Below are positions 1 to 7,946 of a DNA stretch of 22,890 bases, piece after piece. The position numbers and the translations under genes were made by a program. The DNA lies in assembly GCA_964639255.1 (NCBI GenBank), contig CAZXDP010000042.1, positions 1 through 22,890 of the forward strand. Direction: 5' to 3'. Position 1 is the stretch's first letter; the number at the start of each line of letters is the position of its first letter. The notes under the pieces were generated by a model, which was given only the letters and a program-made list of their open reading frames with translations, searched no databases and had not been told where the DNA came from. Source of the stretch: NZQO01 sp964639255 (GTDB lineage Bacteria > Bacteroidota > Bacteroidia > Flavobacteriales > Flavobacteriaceae).

Positions 1-19
1 CGCTTGTTTTATGGGCCGA

Positions 20-27
20 CAAAGGTA
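20..27 (-). promoter_or_regulatory. Possible -7 box of a leftward promoter
   Basis: On the minus strand these bases read TACCTTTG, a match to the Bacteroidota -7 consensus TAnnTTTG. A leftward transcript would begin at about base 13 and leave the window, so the gene it would serve cannot be seen. No good -33 TTTG lies at the expected distance, so this may be chance. Confidence 0.3.
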
Positions 28-59
28 GTAAAAACAAATAAAAATTTTTCTTTTTCTGG

Positions 60-90
60 TTTGGGAAACTGAAAAATGATTGTATATTTG
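60..90 (+). promoter_or_regulatory. rpmH promoter (Bacteroidota -33/-7 type)
   Basis: TTTG at 60-63 and TATATTTG at 83-90 are separated by 19 bases, which fits the flavobacterial consensus TTTG-N17-23-TAnnTTTG recognised by the Bacteroidota primary sigma factor. Transcription should start near base 97, leaving a leader of roughly 58 bases before rpmH. This is the cleanest promoter in the window. Confidence 0.8.
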
Positions 91-154
91 CACCCGACTT
101 TGAGAAGAGGTCTCCAAGAACGAAATTTGTCAGAAGTTTTAATACAGATTTACA

Positions 155-313
155 ATGAAAAGAACATTTCAGCCATCAAAGAGGAAAAGAAGAAACAAAC
201 ACGGTTTTAGAGAGCGTATGGCTACTGTAAACGGAAGAAAGGTCCTGGCTGCCCGTAGAGCCAAGGGGCGCAAGCGATTATCTGTGTCTTCTGAACCACG
301 TCACAAAAAATAA
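155..313 (+). CDS. rpmH: 50S ribosomal protein L34
   Basis: This is L34, a small, strongly basic protein of the large ribosomal subunit that binds 23S rRNA. The 52-residue product starts MKRTFQPSKRKRRNKHGFR and carries the family pattern of an N-terminal KRTFQPS, a central HGFRERM and a C-terminal RAKGRKRLSVS rich in Arg and Lys. The length matches the Bacteroidota family, which is a little longer than the 46 residues of E. coli. It has its own promoter and is closed by a strong terminator, so it is probably monocistronic. In many bacteria rpmH is followed by rnpA; here carB follows instead. Confidence 0.97.
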   Translation: MKRTFQPSKRKRRNKHGFRERMATVNGRKVLAARRAKGRKRLSVSSEPRHKK

Positions 314-331
314 TGTTGAAAAGTAATATAT

Positions 332-366
332 AAAAAGGTGTTGTTTCTATACAGCACCTTTTTTTT
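332..366 (+). terminator. rpmH intrinsic terminator
   Basis: GGTGTTG (337-343) pairs with CAGCACC (352-358), with one G-U pair and an 8-base loop. It is flanked by an A-run before and eight T residues after (359-366). The A and T runs lengthen the stem. Confidence 0.85.
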
Positions 367-382
367 ATACCCTAATGCGTCG

Positions 383-390
383 TAATTTTG
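383..390 (+). promoter_or_regulatory. Probable carB promoter -7 box
   Basis: TAATTTTG matches TAnnTTTG. The -33 region would lie in the T-run of the rpmH terminator (about 360-364), which gives TTTT rather than TTTG. Transcription would start near 397, about 20 bases before the carB ATG. Confidence 0.5.
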
Positions 391-415
391 CGGCACCTGA
401 AAAAAGTACAAATCC

Positions 416-3268
416 ATGCCTAAAAACGAACAACTCAAGTCCATTTTAATTATTGGTTCTGGTCCCATTGTAATAGGGCAGGCCTGCGAATTCGATTATT
501 CTGGGTCCCAAGCCTTACGGTCACTTCGTGAAGACGGAATTGAAACCATTCTCATCAATTCAAATCCGGCAACCATTATGACCGACCCTTCCATGGCAGA
601 CCACGTGTACCTGCTGCCACTTACCACCAAGTCGCTCATAAAGATTTTGAAGGAACATCCCCAAATAGATGCAGTATTGCCAACCATGGGAGGGCAAACT
701 GCACTGAACTTATGTATTGAGGCCGATGAAAAGGGCATATGGGATGATTTTGGCGTAAAGCTCATAGGCGTAGATATTGCCGCAATCAATATTACGGAGG
801 ATAGGGAAGAGTTCAAGCAGCTTATGGGACGCATCGGGATTCCCGTAGCGCCTGCCAAAACAGCGAAATCTATTTTGCAGGGTAAGGAAATTGCCCAAGA
901 GTTTGGCCTGCCGCTGCTCATTAGAGCTTCCTATACCTTAGGGGGCGCAGGTGCGGCCCTTGTGGAAACTGAAGATGAATTTGAAGCTGCGCTCGCACAC
1001 GGTCTTGAGGTTTCGCCCATTCATGAAGTGCTCATCGACAAAGCGTTGCACGGTTGGAAGGAATACGAACTGGAATTGTTGCGAGACAAGAATGATAACG
1101 TAGTGATAATCTGTACCGTAGAAAATATGGATCCTATGGGAATCCATACGGGAGACAGCATCACAGTGGCCCCAGCGATGACCCTTAGCGATACGGCGTT
1201 TCAGCGTATGCGCGATATGGCGATAAAGATGATGCGCAATATAGGCGATTTTGCGGGAGGGTGTAACGTGCAGTTTGCCATTAGTCCAGACGAAAAAGAA
1301 GATTTAATTGCCATAGAAATCAATCCAAGGGTATCACGCTCTTCTGCGCTTGCATCTAAGGCAACGGGATATCCCATTGCCAAGATTGCCGCCAAGCTGG
1401 CCTTGGGTTACACGCTAGATGAACTGGATAACCAAATTACCAAAACTACCTCCGCATTATTTGAGCCCACGTTAGACTATGTGATCGTGAAAATTCCGCG
1501 ATGGAATTTTGATAAATTTGAAGGTTCTAACCGAATTTTAGGTCCGCAAATGAAATCGGTGGGCGAGGTAATGGGTATTGGAAGGTCTTTCCAGGAAGCA
1601 TTGCACAAAGCTACACAATCACTCGAAATAAAGAGGAATGGAATTGGCGCCGACGGAAAGGGATATACAGATTACAATCAAATTCTCGACAAACTGCAAA
1701 ATGCGAGCTGGGACAGGGTTTTCGTTATTTACGATGCGATTCAGCTTGGCATTCCGCTAAGTCGTATCCATGAGATCACCAAGATCGATATGTGGTTCTT
1801 GCGCCAGTACGAAGAACTCTATTTACTTGAAAAAGAAATCTCTACCTATACTTTAGACACCCTCCCTCGTGAATTGTTGCTAGAGGCGAAGCAAAAAGGG
1901 TACGGCGACCGGCAAATAGCCCACATGCTAAAATGCTTGGAAAGCCAAGTGTACAAAAAGAGAGAAGAGCTTAACATACAAAGAGTCTACAAGTTGGTAG
2001 ATACGTGCGCCGCAGAGTTTGTTGCGCAAACCCCGTATTACTATTCTACCTTTGAAAATGAAACGCAAAATTCAGAAGGAGAACGTTATACAGCGAACGA
2101 TAGCGAGGTTACCGATAAGAAAAAAATCATCGTTTTAGGTTCGGGCCCCAACCGAATTGGACAAGGTATCGAGTTCGATTATTGCTGTGTGCACGGCGTT
2201 CTGGCAGCGGCCGAGTGTGGGTATGAAACCATTATGATTAACTGTAACCCCGAAACCGTTTCCACAGATTTTGATGTAGCCGATAAATTGTATTTCGAAC
2301 CTGTTTTCTGGGAGCATATTTATGATATCATTCGCCACGAAAAACCGGAAGGTGTCATTGTACAGTTGGGTGGGCAAACCGCGCTCAAGCTTGCTGAAAA
2401 GCTAGATCGTTACGGTATTAAAATTATGGGTACAAGTTATAAAGCCCTAGATTTGGCCGAAGATCGCGGAAGCTTTTCCACCTTATTGCGCGATAACGAC
2501 ATTCCCTATCCGCGATTTGGTGTTGCAGAAACAACCGATGAAGCCTTGGCGTTAGCAGACGAACTGGATTTCCCGTTGCTTATACGTCCATCATACGTAT
2601 TGGGCGGACAAGGAATGAAAATAGTAATCAACAAAAAGGAATTGGAAGCCCATGTGGTCGATTTGCTTCGGAAGATACCCAATAACAAACTGCTGTTAGA
2701 TCACTATCTCGATGGGGCCATCGAGGCAGAGGCTGATGCTATCTGCGACGGAGAGAATGTTTATATCATCGGAATCATGGAGCACATCGAGCCTTGCGGG
2801 GTGCATTCAGGCGACTCGAATGCCCTTCTGCCTCCTTTTAACTTGGGTGATTTGGTTCTTCAGCAAATAAAAGATCACACTAAGAAAATTGCCCTAGCAT
2901 TGAATACTGTAGGCTTGATCAATATACAATTTGCCATCAAGGATGATAACGTGTACATTATTGAAGCCAACCCAAGGGCCTCGCGTACCGTTCCGTTCAT
3001 CGCAAAGGCCTATGGAGAACCTTATGTTAACTATGCCACTAAGATTATGTTGGGCGAAAAGAAACTATCCGATTTTGAGTTCAACCCAAAATTAGATGGA
3101 TATGCTATTAAACAACCCGTGTTTAGCTTCAATAAATTCCCAAATGTGAACAAACAATTGGGACCCGAAATGAAGAGCACCGGCGAGAGCATTCTCTTTA
3201 TTGATAGCCTAAAGGACGACGAATTTTACGAGCTTTACGCGCGCAGAAAAATGTATTTGAGCAGGTAA
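416..3268 (+). CDS. carB: Carbamoyl-phosphate synthase large subunit, without the C-terminal allosteric domain
   Basis: CarB makes carbamoyl phosphate from bicarbonate, ammonia (from glutamine via CarA) and two ATP, feeding pyrimidine and arginine synthesis in the cytoplasm. Both halves of the internal duplication are present. The first begins with the nucleotide-binding start GSGPIVIGQACEFDYSG and has an ATP-grasp region with RASYTLGGAGAALV near residue 170. The second restarts near residue 574 with LGSGPNRIGQGIEFDY and has RPSYVLGGQGMKIV near 720 and EANPRASRTVPF near 855. At 950 residues the protein is about 120 shorter than E. coli CarB (1073). It stops shortly after LGPEMKSTGES, where the MGS-like regulatory domain would begin. 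No frameshift is visible and a terminator follows the stop, so the short form looks natural. carA is not in the window. Confidence 0.96.
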   Translation: MPKNEQLKSILIIGSGPIVIGQACEFDYSGSQALRSLREDGIETILINSNPATIMTDPSMADHVYLLPLTTKSLIKILKEHPQIDAVLPTMGGQTALNLCIEADEKGIWDDFGVKLIGVDIAAINITEDREEFKQLMGRIGIPVAPAKTAKSILQGKEIAQEFGLPLLIRASYTLGGAGAALVETEDEFEAALAHGLEVSPIHEVLIDKALHGWKEYELELLRDKNDNVVIICTVENMDPMGIHTGDSITVAPAMTLSDTAFQRMRDMAIKMMRNIGDFAGGCNVQFAISPDEKEDLIAIEINPRVSRSSALASKATGYPIAKIAAKLALGYTLDELDNQITKTTSALFEPTLDYVIVKIPRWNFDKFEGSNRILGPQMKSVGEVMGIGRSFQEALHKATQSLEIKRNGIGADGKGYTDYNQILDKLQNASWDRVFVIYDAIQLGIPLSRIHEITKIDMWFLRQYEELYLLEKEISTYTLDTLPRELLLEAKQKGYGDRQIAHMLKCLESQVYKKREELNIQRVYKLVDTCAAEFVAQTPYYYSTFENETQNSEGERYTANDSEVTDKKKIIVLGSGPNRIGQGIEFDYCCVHGVLAAAECGYETIMINCNPETVSTDFDVADKLYFEPVFWEHIYDIIRHEKPEGVIVQLGGQTALKLAEKLDRYGIKIMGTSYKALDLAEDRGSFSTLLRDNDIPYPRFGVAETTDEALALADELDFPLLIRPSYVLGGQGMKIVINKKELEAHVVDLLRKIPNNKLLLDHYLDGAIEAEADAICDGENVYIIGIMEHIEPCGVHSGDSNALLPPFNLGDLVLQQIKDHTKKIALALNTVGLINIQFAIKDDNVYIIEANPRASRTVPFIAKAYGEPYVNYATKIMLGEKKLSDFEFNPKLDGYAIKQPVFSFNKFPNVNKQLGPEMKSTGESILFIDSLKDDEFYELYARRKMYLSR

Positions 3269-3310
3269 TAACATAATTTTAGATATTGTCTGTTAAATAT
3301 TTAGTATCTT

Positions 3311-3338
3311 AAAGGGGTTTAATCGAAACCCCTTTTTT
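3311..3338 (+). terminator. carB intrinsic terminator
   Basis: AAAGGGGTTT pairs with AAACCCC plus a T-run, with a short AATCG loop. It begins 43 bases after the carB stop and its T-run ends three bases before the next start codon. Confidence 0.85.
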
Positions 3339-3341
3339 GTT

Positions 3342-4196
3342 ATGGATAGAAAATTATTTTATAGTGTGCTGTGCGCTTTTGGAATTGTATTTGGCGCAGT
3401 AGGGCAAATTCAGGTGGGTACCACCAGCGATTTTGAAGACGGAACCATCCAGGGGTGGAGCAACGGTAATAATTCGCCCAATCCCCCTACCAATATTCCT
3501 ACGGGAGGGCCTACGGGAGCCAATGACAATTTTCTGGAAGAGATAAGCGCTGGCGGCTCTGGAGCCGGGAGCAAGCTCATTATTCAAAACGATAATGCCG
3601 AGTGGACAGGCGATTATGCCGGTGCTGGAGTCTTCCAAATCAGTTTTTTGGCCAAGAACCCTGGAGCGAACGACCTATTCATTCGCATCGCGCTGCAGGG
3701 AGGTAGCGATAACACGCGCATTGCCACAACCAATGGTATCTCCCTGCCCACTACCCAAACCGATTGGGATATATTTTTCCTTCCCGTCACGGCAAATGAC
3801 TTCACCCTTGTGGGAGGCACAAATACGATACAAGAAGTGCTCAGTGACGTAAGCGAGATTCGAATTCTTAGCAATGAAAACATCGATTTTAATGGACAAG
3901 CCATTGCCGGTACATTGCACATAGATAATATTACCGCCGATGGCGTTGCAGGAACTGCCGATGTGTCTAAGCTGACGGTACGTCTTTTTCCAAATCCTAC
4001 GGAAGGAGATCTATTTGTAACCGGAAATCAGGCTGTTGAATCGTACCGAATTTTTTCGGCATTAGGCGAAGAGGTAGCACGCGGATCGATCGGTGCCGAT
4101 AGAAAAATTGCAACAGGTCGCTTAAAAGCAGGAGTGTACGTGGCCAAGCTTGGTTCTGAAAGCAGCGCAACGGTAGTAAAGTTTATAAAGTATTAG
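3342..4196 (+). CDS. Secreted protein with T9SS type A sorting domain
   Basis: The 284-residue protein begins with a signal peptide (MDRK, then a hydrophobic stretch ending near AVGQ at residue 22), supporting the ATG used. Residues about 25-200 form a beta-rich region beginning DFEDGTIQGW, rich in Gly, Asn and Thr. It resembles the jelly-roll, carbohydrate-binding-like modules common in Bacteroidota secreted proteins, but no catalytic motif is seen. Residues about 211-284 form a type A C-terminal sorting domain: LFPNPTEGDL, a central YRIFSALGEEV, then LKAGVYVAKL and a terminal VVKFIKY. Such domains direct proteins through the outer membrane by the type IX system, usually with attachment to the surface or release. 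Its start codon almost touches the carB terminator, and no convincing promoter of its own was found. The substrate is unknown. Confidence 0.85.
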   Translation: MDRKLFYSVLCAFGIVFGAVGQIQVGTTSDFEDGTIQGWSNGNNSPNPPTNIPTGGPTGANDNFLEEISAGGSGAGSKLIIQNDNAEWTGDYAGAGVFQISFLAKNPGANDLFIRIALQGGSDNTRIATTNGISLPTTQTDWDIFFLPVTANDFTLVGGTNTIQEVLSDVSEIRILSNENIDFNGQAIAGTLHIDNITADGVAGTADVSKLTVRLFPNPTEGDLFVTGNQAVESYRIFSALGEEVARGSIGADRKIATGRLKAGVYVAKLGSESSATVVKFIKY

Positions 4197-4220
4197 AACA
4201 AACCTTGAATAAAATAGGGA

Positions 4221-4245
4221 AGCGACGGGAAACTGTCGCTTTTTT
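4221..4245 (+). terminator. Intrinsic terminator of the T9SS-cargo gene
   Basis: AGCGACGG and CTGTCGCT form an 8-bp stem (one G-U pair) closed by a GAAA tetraloop and followed by five T residues. The T-run touches the stop codon of the convergent minus-strand gene, so the two 3' ends are almost back to back. Confidence 0.85.
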
Positions 4246-4612
4246 AATTTCGATTGAAATGGGGCGACTGCTCTAAGGATACTTCAGTTATAAAATACTT
4301 GGTATCTCCCCAAAAAAAGAAAGTGGCAAAGCGTTCTACATAGGTTAACTTTACATACTGTCCTTGATATTCCTGGAGTTTTTCTATAACCTCCCTCTCG
4401 CGATCCATTACCGAGAACTCAAATATCTGTGCGCCACTAATGCCTTGGCTTATTTCTCCTTCCCAAGTTTTCACCACCACCCCTTTGTAACTAAACTTGA
4501 TGAGCTCCCCGGCACGCGTGCCCTCGCTGTATGGCACAAAGTAGACGAATGCAAAATAGAGAAGATACAGGGCTAACAAGCTGCCCAAAATGATAAAAAG
4601 TAGTCGCTTCAT
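4244..4612 (-). CDS. Conserved hypothetical one-TM membrane protein
   Basis: The 122-residue protein has one strong hydrophobic segment at residues about 4-28 (LLFIILGSLLALYLLYFAFVYF). It is followed by a soluble part beginning VPYSEGTRAGELIKFSYKG and containing VVKTWEGEISQG, a pattern I remember as conserved in Bacteroidota proteins of unknown function. I recall homologues labelled 6-phosphogluconate dehydrogenase, but no Rossmann fold or dehydrogenase motif is present and that name should not be carried over. It probably sits in the inner membrane with the C-terminal domain in the periplasm. It lies about 96 bases downstream of rmuC on the same strand. No function is proposed. Confidence 0.75.
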   Translation of the reverse strand: MKRLLFIILGSLLALYLLYFAFVYFVPYSEGTRAGELIKFSYKGVVVKTWEGEISQGISGAQIFEFSVMDREREVIEKLQEYQGQYVKLTYVERFATFFFWGDTKYFITEVSLEQSPHFNRN

Positions 4613-4708
4613 ATACCTGAATATAGTTTTGAAAGATTTGTTTGGAGTTTAAACAACTCCCAATAATGGCAATCGCCTAGTCTTAGTTTCATATAAATAC
4701 CCGATGTC

Positions 4709-6034
4709 CTAATCTTCGGATTCATCATCTTCTGCACGTTTCAACAATTTGGCATCGATATTCTTACTGGTCTTTGCCCCCAGTTTTTTGAGTTTTTCAA
4801 CCCTTCTTATCAAATTGCCCTTTCCAGTAAGTTTTTTCATGGCGCTTTCGTAACTATTTTGCACAGTGCCAATTTGCTTTCCTACCTTAATTAGCTCATC
4901 GGTAAGATTGGTAAAGCTGTCGTACAGGGCGCCGGCTTGAGTTGCTATTTCCAGCGCATTCTGTTTTTGCCTATCGTTCTGCCAAAGATTATCGACCAAG
5001 CGCAAGGCCGCCAACAATGTGGCCGGGGTTACGATTATTACCTGTTTATCGAACGCCTGTTCGTACAGATTGGGCTCGTGGGCAGAGGCAATGGCAAAGG
5101 CCGGTTCGATAGGAATGAACATAAAAACCGTGTCTGGACTTTCCTCTAGTAAATGTTGGTAACTTTTGGCGCTTAGTTGCTCAACGTGGCGTTTAATCGA
5201 GGCAATATGTTGTTTTAAGTGCAATTCTTTCTGTAATTCATCCTCTTCAGAAACAAATCGCTCGAAATGGGTTAGGGATACCTTGCTGTCGATGATCATT
5301 TTCTTGCCATCGGGCAAATGTATGAGTACGTCGGTTTGCAACCGTTTGCCGTCGGTAGTAGTATGGCTATCCTGTACGGTATATTCGCGGTCTTTTTCCA
5401 AACCCGATTTTTCCAGAATCCGCGTTAAGATCAACTCGCCCCAATTACCTTGCATCTTGCTGTCGCCTTTTAGGGCTTTCGTCAAATTGTCGGCGTCCTT
5501 GCTCATTTGTTGGTTTAGTTGCGAGAGTTGCTTTATCTGTTCCTTAAGTTCACTATGCCGGCCCAAGCTTTCCTTATTGGTATCCTCGACGCGCTTTTCA
5601 AAGGTTTTGATTTTTTCCTGAAGCGGACTCAGCAAAATTTCCAGGCTTTCCTTATTTTGCTTGGTAAATTTGCTCGATTTCTCATCGAGTATCTTATTGG
5701 CGAGATTTTCAAATTCTTTCGAAAATTTTTCCTGCAATTGCTCTACTTCGGCTTTTTGTTCTTGAAGTTTCTCACGCAAGTTGTCAAGGTCGGCATTGCG
5801 CCGCACCAGCTCACTGTTCAGTAAATCCTTTTCCTTTCTAATGTTCTCCCGCTCGTCGGTAAGGGCGTGCAAGCGCTCTTGAAGTTTATCTTCCTGTTGC
5901 TTCAGCAACTCGATTCGTTCTTCCAGTTTTCCAGTTTCAGACTTTTGTTTTAATCGGGCAAATAGGTTGCCCACATATGCGCCTACCAAAAGACATATAG
6001 CGGCTAGGAGCAGAAATAAGAAAACTTCATTCAC
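4709..6034 (-). CDS. rmuC: DNA recombination protein RmuC
   Basis: RmuC-family proteins limit recombination between inverted repeats in E. coli; the mechanism is not settled, but the C-terminal domain is predicted to be nuclease-like. The 441-residue product has an N-terminal membrane anchor (residues 4-22), then a long charged coiled coil (about 28-190). The RmuC domain (about 195-410) contains MQGNWGELILTRILEKSGL, TDVLIHLPDGKKMIIDSKVSL and FMFIPIEPAFA, all diagnostic. The tail is acidic (EDDESED). The start codon is GTG at 6034; it gives the short N-terminus expected before the anchor, and no in-frame ATG lies nearby. It follows btuD by 86 bases and has a candidate -7 box, so it is probably transcribed separately as well. 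Confidence 0.93.
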   Translation of the reverse strand: MNEVFLFLLLAAICLLVGAYVGNLFARLKQKSETGKLEERIELLKQQEDKLQERLHALTDERENIRKEKDLLNSELVRRNADLDNLREKLQEQKAEVEQLQEKFSKEFENLANKILDEKSSKFTKQNKESLEILLSPLQEKIKTFEKRVEDTNKESLGRHSELKEQIKQLSQLNQQMSKDADNLTKALKGDSKMQGNWGELILTRILEKSGLEKDREYTVQDSHTTTDGKRLQTDVLIHLPDGKKMIIDSKVSLTHFERFVSEEDELQKELHLKQHIASIKRHVEQLSAKSYQHLLEESPDTVFMFIPIEPAFAIASAHEPNLYEQAFDKQVIIVTPATLLAALRLVDNLWQNDRQKQNALEIATQAGALYDSFTNLTDELIKVGKQIGTVQNSYESAMKKLTGKGNLIRRVEKLKKLGAKTSKNIDAKLLKRAEDDESED

Positions 6035-6079
6035 AGGAGTCGGGTTTTTTAATTGTTATGCGGTGAAAGCAATGCACTC

Positions 6080-6087
6080 CAAATGTA
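6080..6087 (-). promoter_or_regulatory. Candidate rmuC promoter -7 box
   Basis: Read on the minus strand this is TACATTTG, a full match to TAnnTTTG, about 46 bases before the rmuC GTG. The sequence about 19 bases further upstream offers only TTTC as a -33 element. Confidence 0.5.
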
Positions 6088-6120
6088 ACTATACGTACTT
6101 TAAAAAGAAAGACCGCTGTC

Positions 6121-6915
6121 TTATTTCTTAATGGAAAATCGACCGGATTTTTTATCGAAATCGATAGTTTCCTTCGGAAATAATGAATCGAAACTACCGT
6201 TTTCAATAAGTTGGCACGGTTCGCCAAAGTAGGTTTGCTCTGGTACCATTACCAACATAGCGTCTGCCAATTGAATCGCCAAATCGATCTCGTGTGTGGA
6301 AAAAAGTATTGTTTTTTTCTTTTCCGAAGTTAGTTTCTTCAGTAATTTGAGTACATACGCTCGATGGTACAAATCCAAATGGGTAGTAGGTTCGTCCAGT
6401 AGTATCAATGGCGTGTCCTGCGCCAAGGCACGGGCAATCGCCACACGTTGTAGCTGTCCATCACTTAGCTCGAAGCACTTTCGGTCTGCCAGCGATCTGG
6501 TTTCGGTTGCGTCGAGCGCATCCAACACAGCTCTCTTATCGGTAGTGGTGAGTGTGCCCATCCAGTTGGTATAGGGCTGCCGACCTAGCGAAACCAGTTC
6601 CAGTACGGTGAGGTTTTTTGAGGCGGGCGGTTCGGTAAGGACAACACTCAATTGATTGGCAAGCTCAAATGCAGGGAAGGAAGGAAGCGGTTTACCGTTA
6701 AGCAGTATAGAGCCGGCCAGTGGTTTTTGCATGCCAGATAAGGTTCTCAATAAGGTTGATTTACCAATACCATTGGCTCCTACCAATCCGACTAGGCGAC
6801 CAACTTCTAAGGAGAACGATATGCCACTAGCTATCGATGATGCTCCACTACGGAGCGTGTAGCCGACAGAAAGGTCGCATACTGAAAGTACCGATTGTGG
6901 GTGTTGTACATTCAT
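6121..6915 (-). CDS. btuD: Cobalamin ABC transporter ATP-binding protein
   Basis: This is the cytoplasmic ATPase that powers the FecCD/BtuC-type permease encoded just upstream. The 264-residue product has Walker A GANGIGKS (46-53), an ABC signature in the form LSDGQ (150-154, usually LSGGQ), Walker B LILLDEP (170-176) and the H-loop STHEID with His208. Its ATG overlaps the btuC stop codon by one base (TAATG), indicating translational coupling. The FecE/BtuD/HmuV subfamily cannot be separated into haem, siderophore and B12 by sequence alone. The B12 call rests on the neighbouring cobalamin riboswitch and TonB receptor. Confidence 0.88.
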   Translation of the reverse strand: MNVQHPQSVLSVCDLSVGYTLRSGASSIASGISFSLEVGRLVGLVGANGIGKSTLLRTLSGMQKPLAGSILLNGKPLPSFPAFELANQLSVVLTEPPASKNLTVLELVSLGRQPYTNWMGTLTTTDKRAVLDALDATETRSLADRKCFELSDGQLQRVAIARALAQDTPLILLDEPTTHLDLYHRAYVLKLLKKLTSEKKKTILFSTHEIDLAIQLADAMLVMVPEQTYFGEPCQLIENGSFDSLFPKETIDFDKKSGRFSIKK

Positions 6916-7946
6916 TAAAAGAATAGTTTTCGTTTTCTAACCAATAACCATATCACCACCGGCGCACCAATTAAGGAGGTAATTGCATTAATAGGTAAGG
7001 TATATTCACTATGCGGCAATTGGGCAAAGGTATCGCAAAGCAGCAAAAGGATGGCTCCACTTAGCAATACGGCGGGCAAAAGTACGGCGTGGTTGGACGT
7101 TTGGAAAAATTGACGGGTTAAGTGCGGTACGGCAAGCCCTACAAATGCAATGGGACCTGCAAATGCGGTTACGCTTCCAGTTAATATGCTGGTAGCTAGT
7201 ATAACTGCAAGTGTGGTTTGCTTAAGACGCAGCCCCATACTTTTAGCGTAATTTTCGCCCAGTAACAGGGCATTAAGCGATTTAATGCACAGAATGCTCA
7301 TTGCTATTCCCAAAACGGTACAAGCCGATAGCACCAAAACCCCTGCCCAAGACTGATTTCCCAAGCTTCCAAAACTCCAAAAAATGTATTGTTGCAATTT
7401 TTCGGCATTGCTGAAATACGATAAGACGGCGACTACTGCGGCGGTAACGCTTCCGAACATAAGGCCTATAATTAAGATAGCCATCGTATCTTTTACGCGA
7501 AAGGTTACTGCCAATACTGCCAAGAGGACCAAAAAACTACCGAGGGCCGAGGCTATTACCAGGCTCCACTGGCTAAGCAACGCGCTCGAAAGGAAACCGC
7601 CAAAAGCTCCTGCCCCCAAAATAAGCAGGGCCACTCCTAAACTTGCGCCACTGGAAAGACCAAGTACAAAGGGCCCAGCCAGCGGATTGCGAAAGAGTGT
7701 TTGCATTAAAAGTCCCGAGACTGCCAATCCGCCGCCAGCACATATGGCTGTTATGGCCTTTGGCAATCTATATTCCAAAACGATAAACCGCCAAGATTCC
7801 TTTTCCGGTTGTAGGCCTAGCAGGGAGCTTATAACAGCTTTCAGGGGCACAGCAACCGAACCTAAGCCTATGTTCAACAAAAAGGCTATTATAAAAAGAA
7901 TGGCTAATACCGCGAACGTTTTTTTATATGAACGGGATGTTTGCAT
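6915..7946 (-). CDS. btuC: Cobalamin ABC transporter permease (FecCD/BtuC family)
   Basis: This inner-membrane permease is expected to have about ten transmembrane helices and to form the channel of the importer as a dimer. The ATG at 7946 (MQTSRSYKKTF) is preferred over upstream in-frame starts because it overlaps the btuF stop as TAATG and is followed directly by the first hydrophobic segment. The product is then 343 residues, normal for the family. Family features include LEYRLPKAITAICAGGGLAVSG, LLMQTLFRNPLAGPFVLG, the cytoplasmic coupling stretch near GENYAKSMGL, and GPIAFVGLAVPHLTR. It lies between the binding-protein and ATPase genes. Specificity for B12 is inferred from context. Confidence 0.9.
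   Translation of the reverse strand: MQTSRSYKKTFAVLAILFIIAFLLNIGLGSVAVPLKAVISSLLGLQPEKESWRFIVLEYRLPKAITAICAGGGLAVSGLLMQTLFRNPLAGPFVLGLSSGASLGVALLILGAGAFGGFLSSALLSQWSLVIASALGSFLVLLAVLAVTFRVKDTMAILIIGLMFGSVTAAVVAVLSYFSNAEKLQQYIFWSFGSLGNQSWAGVLVLSACTVLGIAMSILCIKSLNALLLGENYAKSMGLRLKQTTLAVILATSILTGSVTAFAGPIAFVGLAVPHLTRQFFQTSNHAVLLPAVLLSGAILLLLCDTFAQLPHSEYTLPINAITSLIGAPVVIWLLVRKRKLFF

Noticed and set aside
4641..4663. Hairpin GGAGTT/AACTCC downstream of rmuC as a possible terminator
   Set aside because: The stem is only 6 bp with a mismatch beyond it, and no T-run follows on the minus strand; too weak to call.
5166..5621. A long open frame on the plus strand opposite rmuC (151 codons)
   Set aside because: It is antisense to the coiled-coil and start of the catalytic part of rmuC, and its Ser/Cys-rich translation is typical of a shadow frame.
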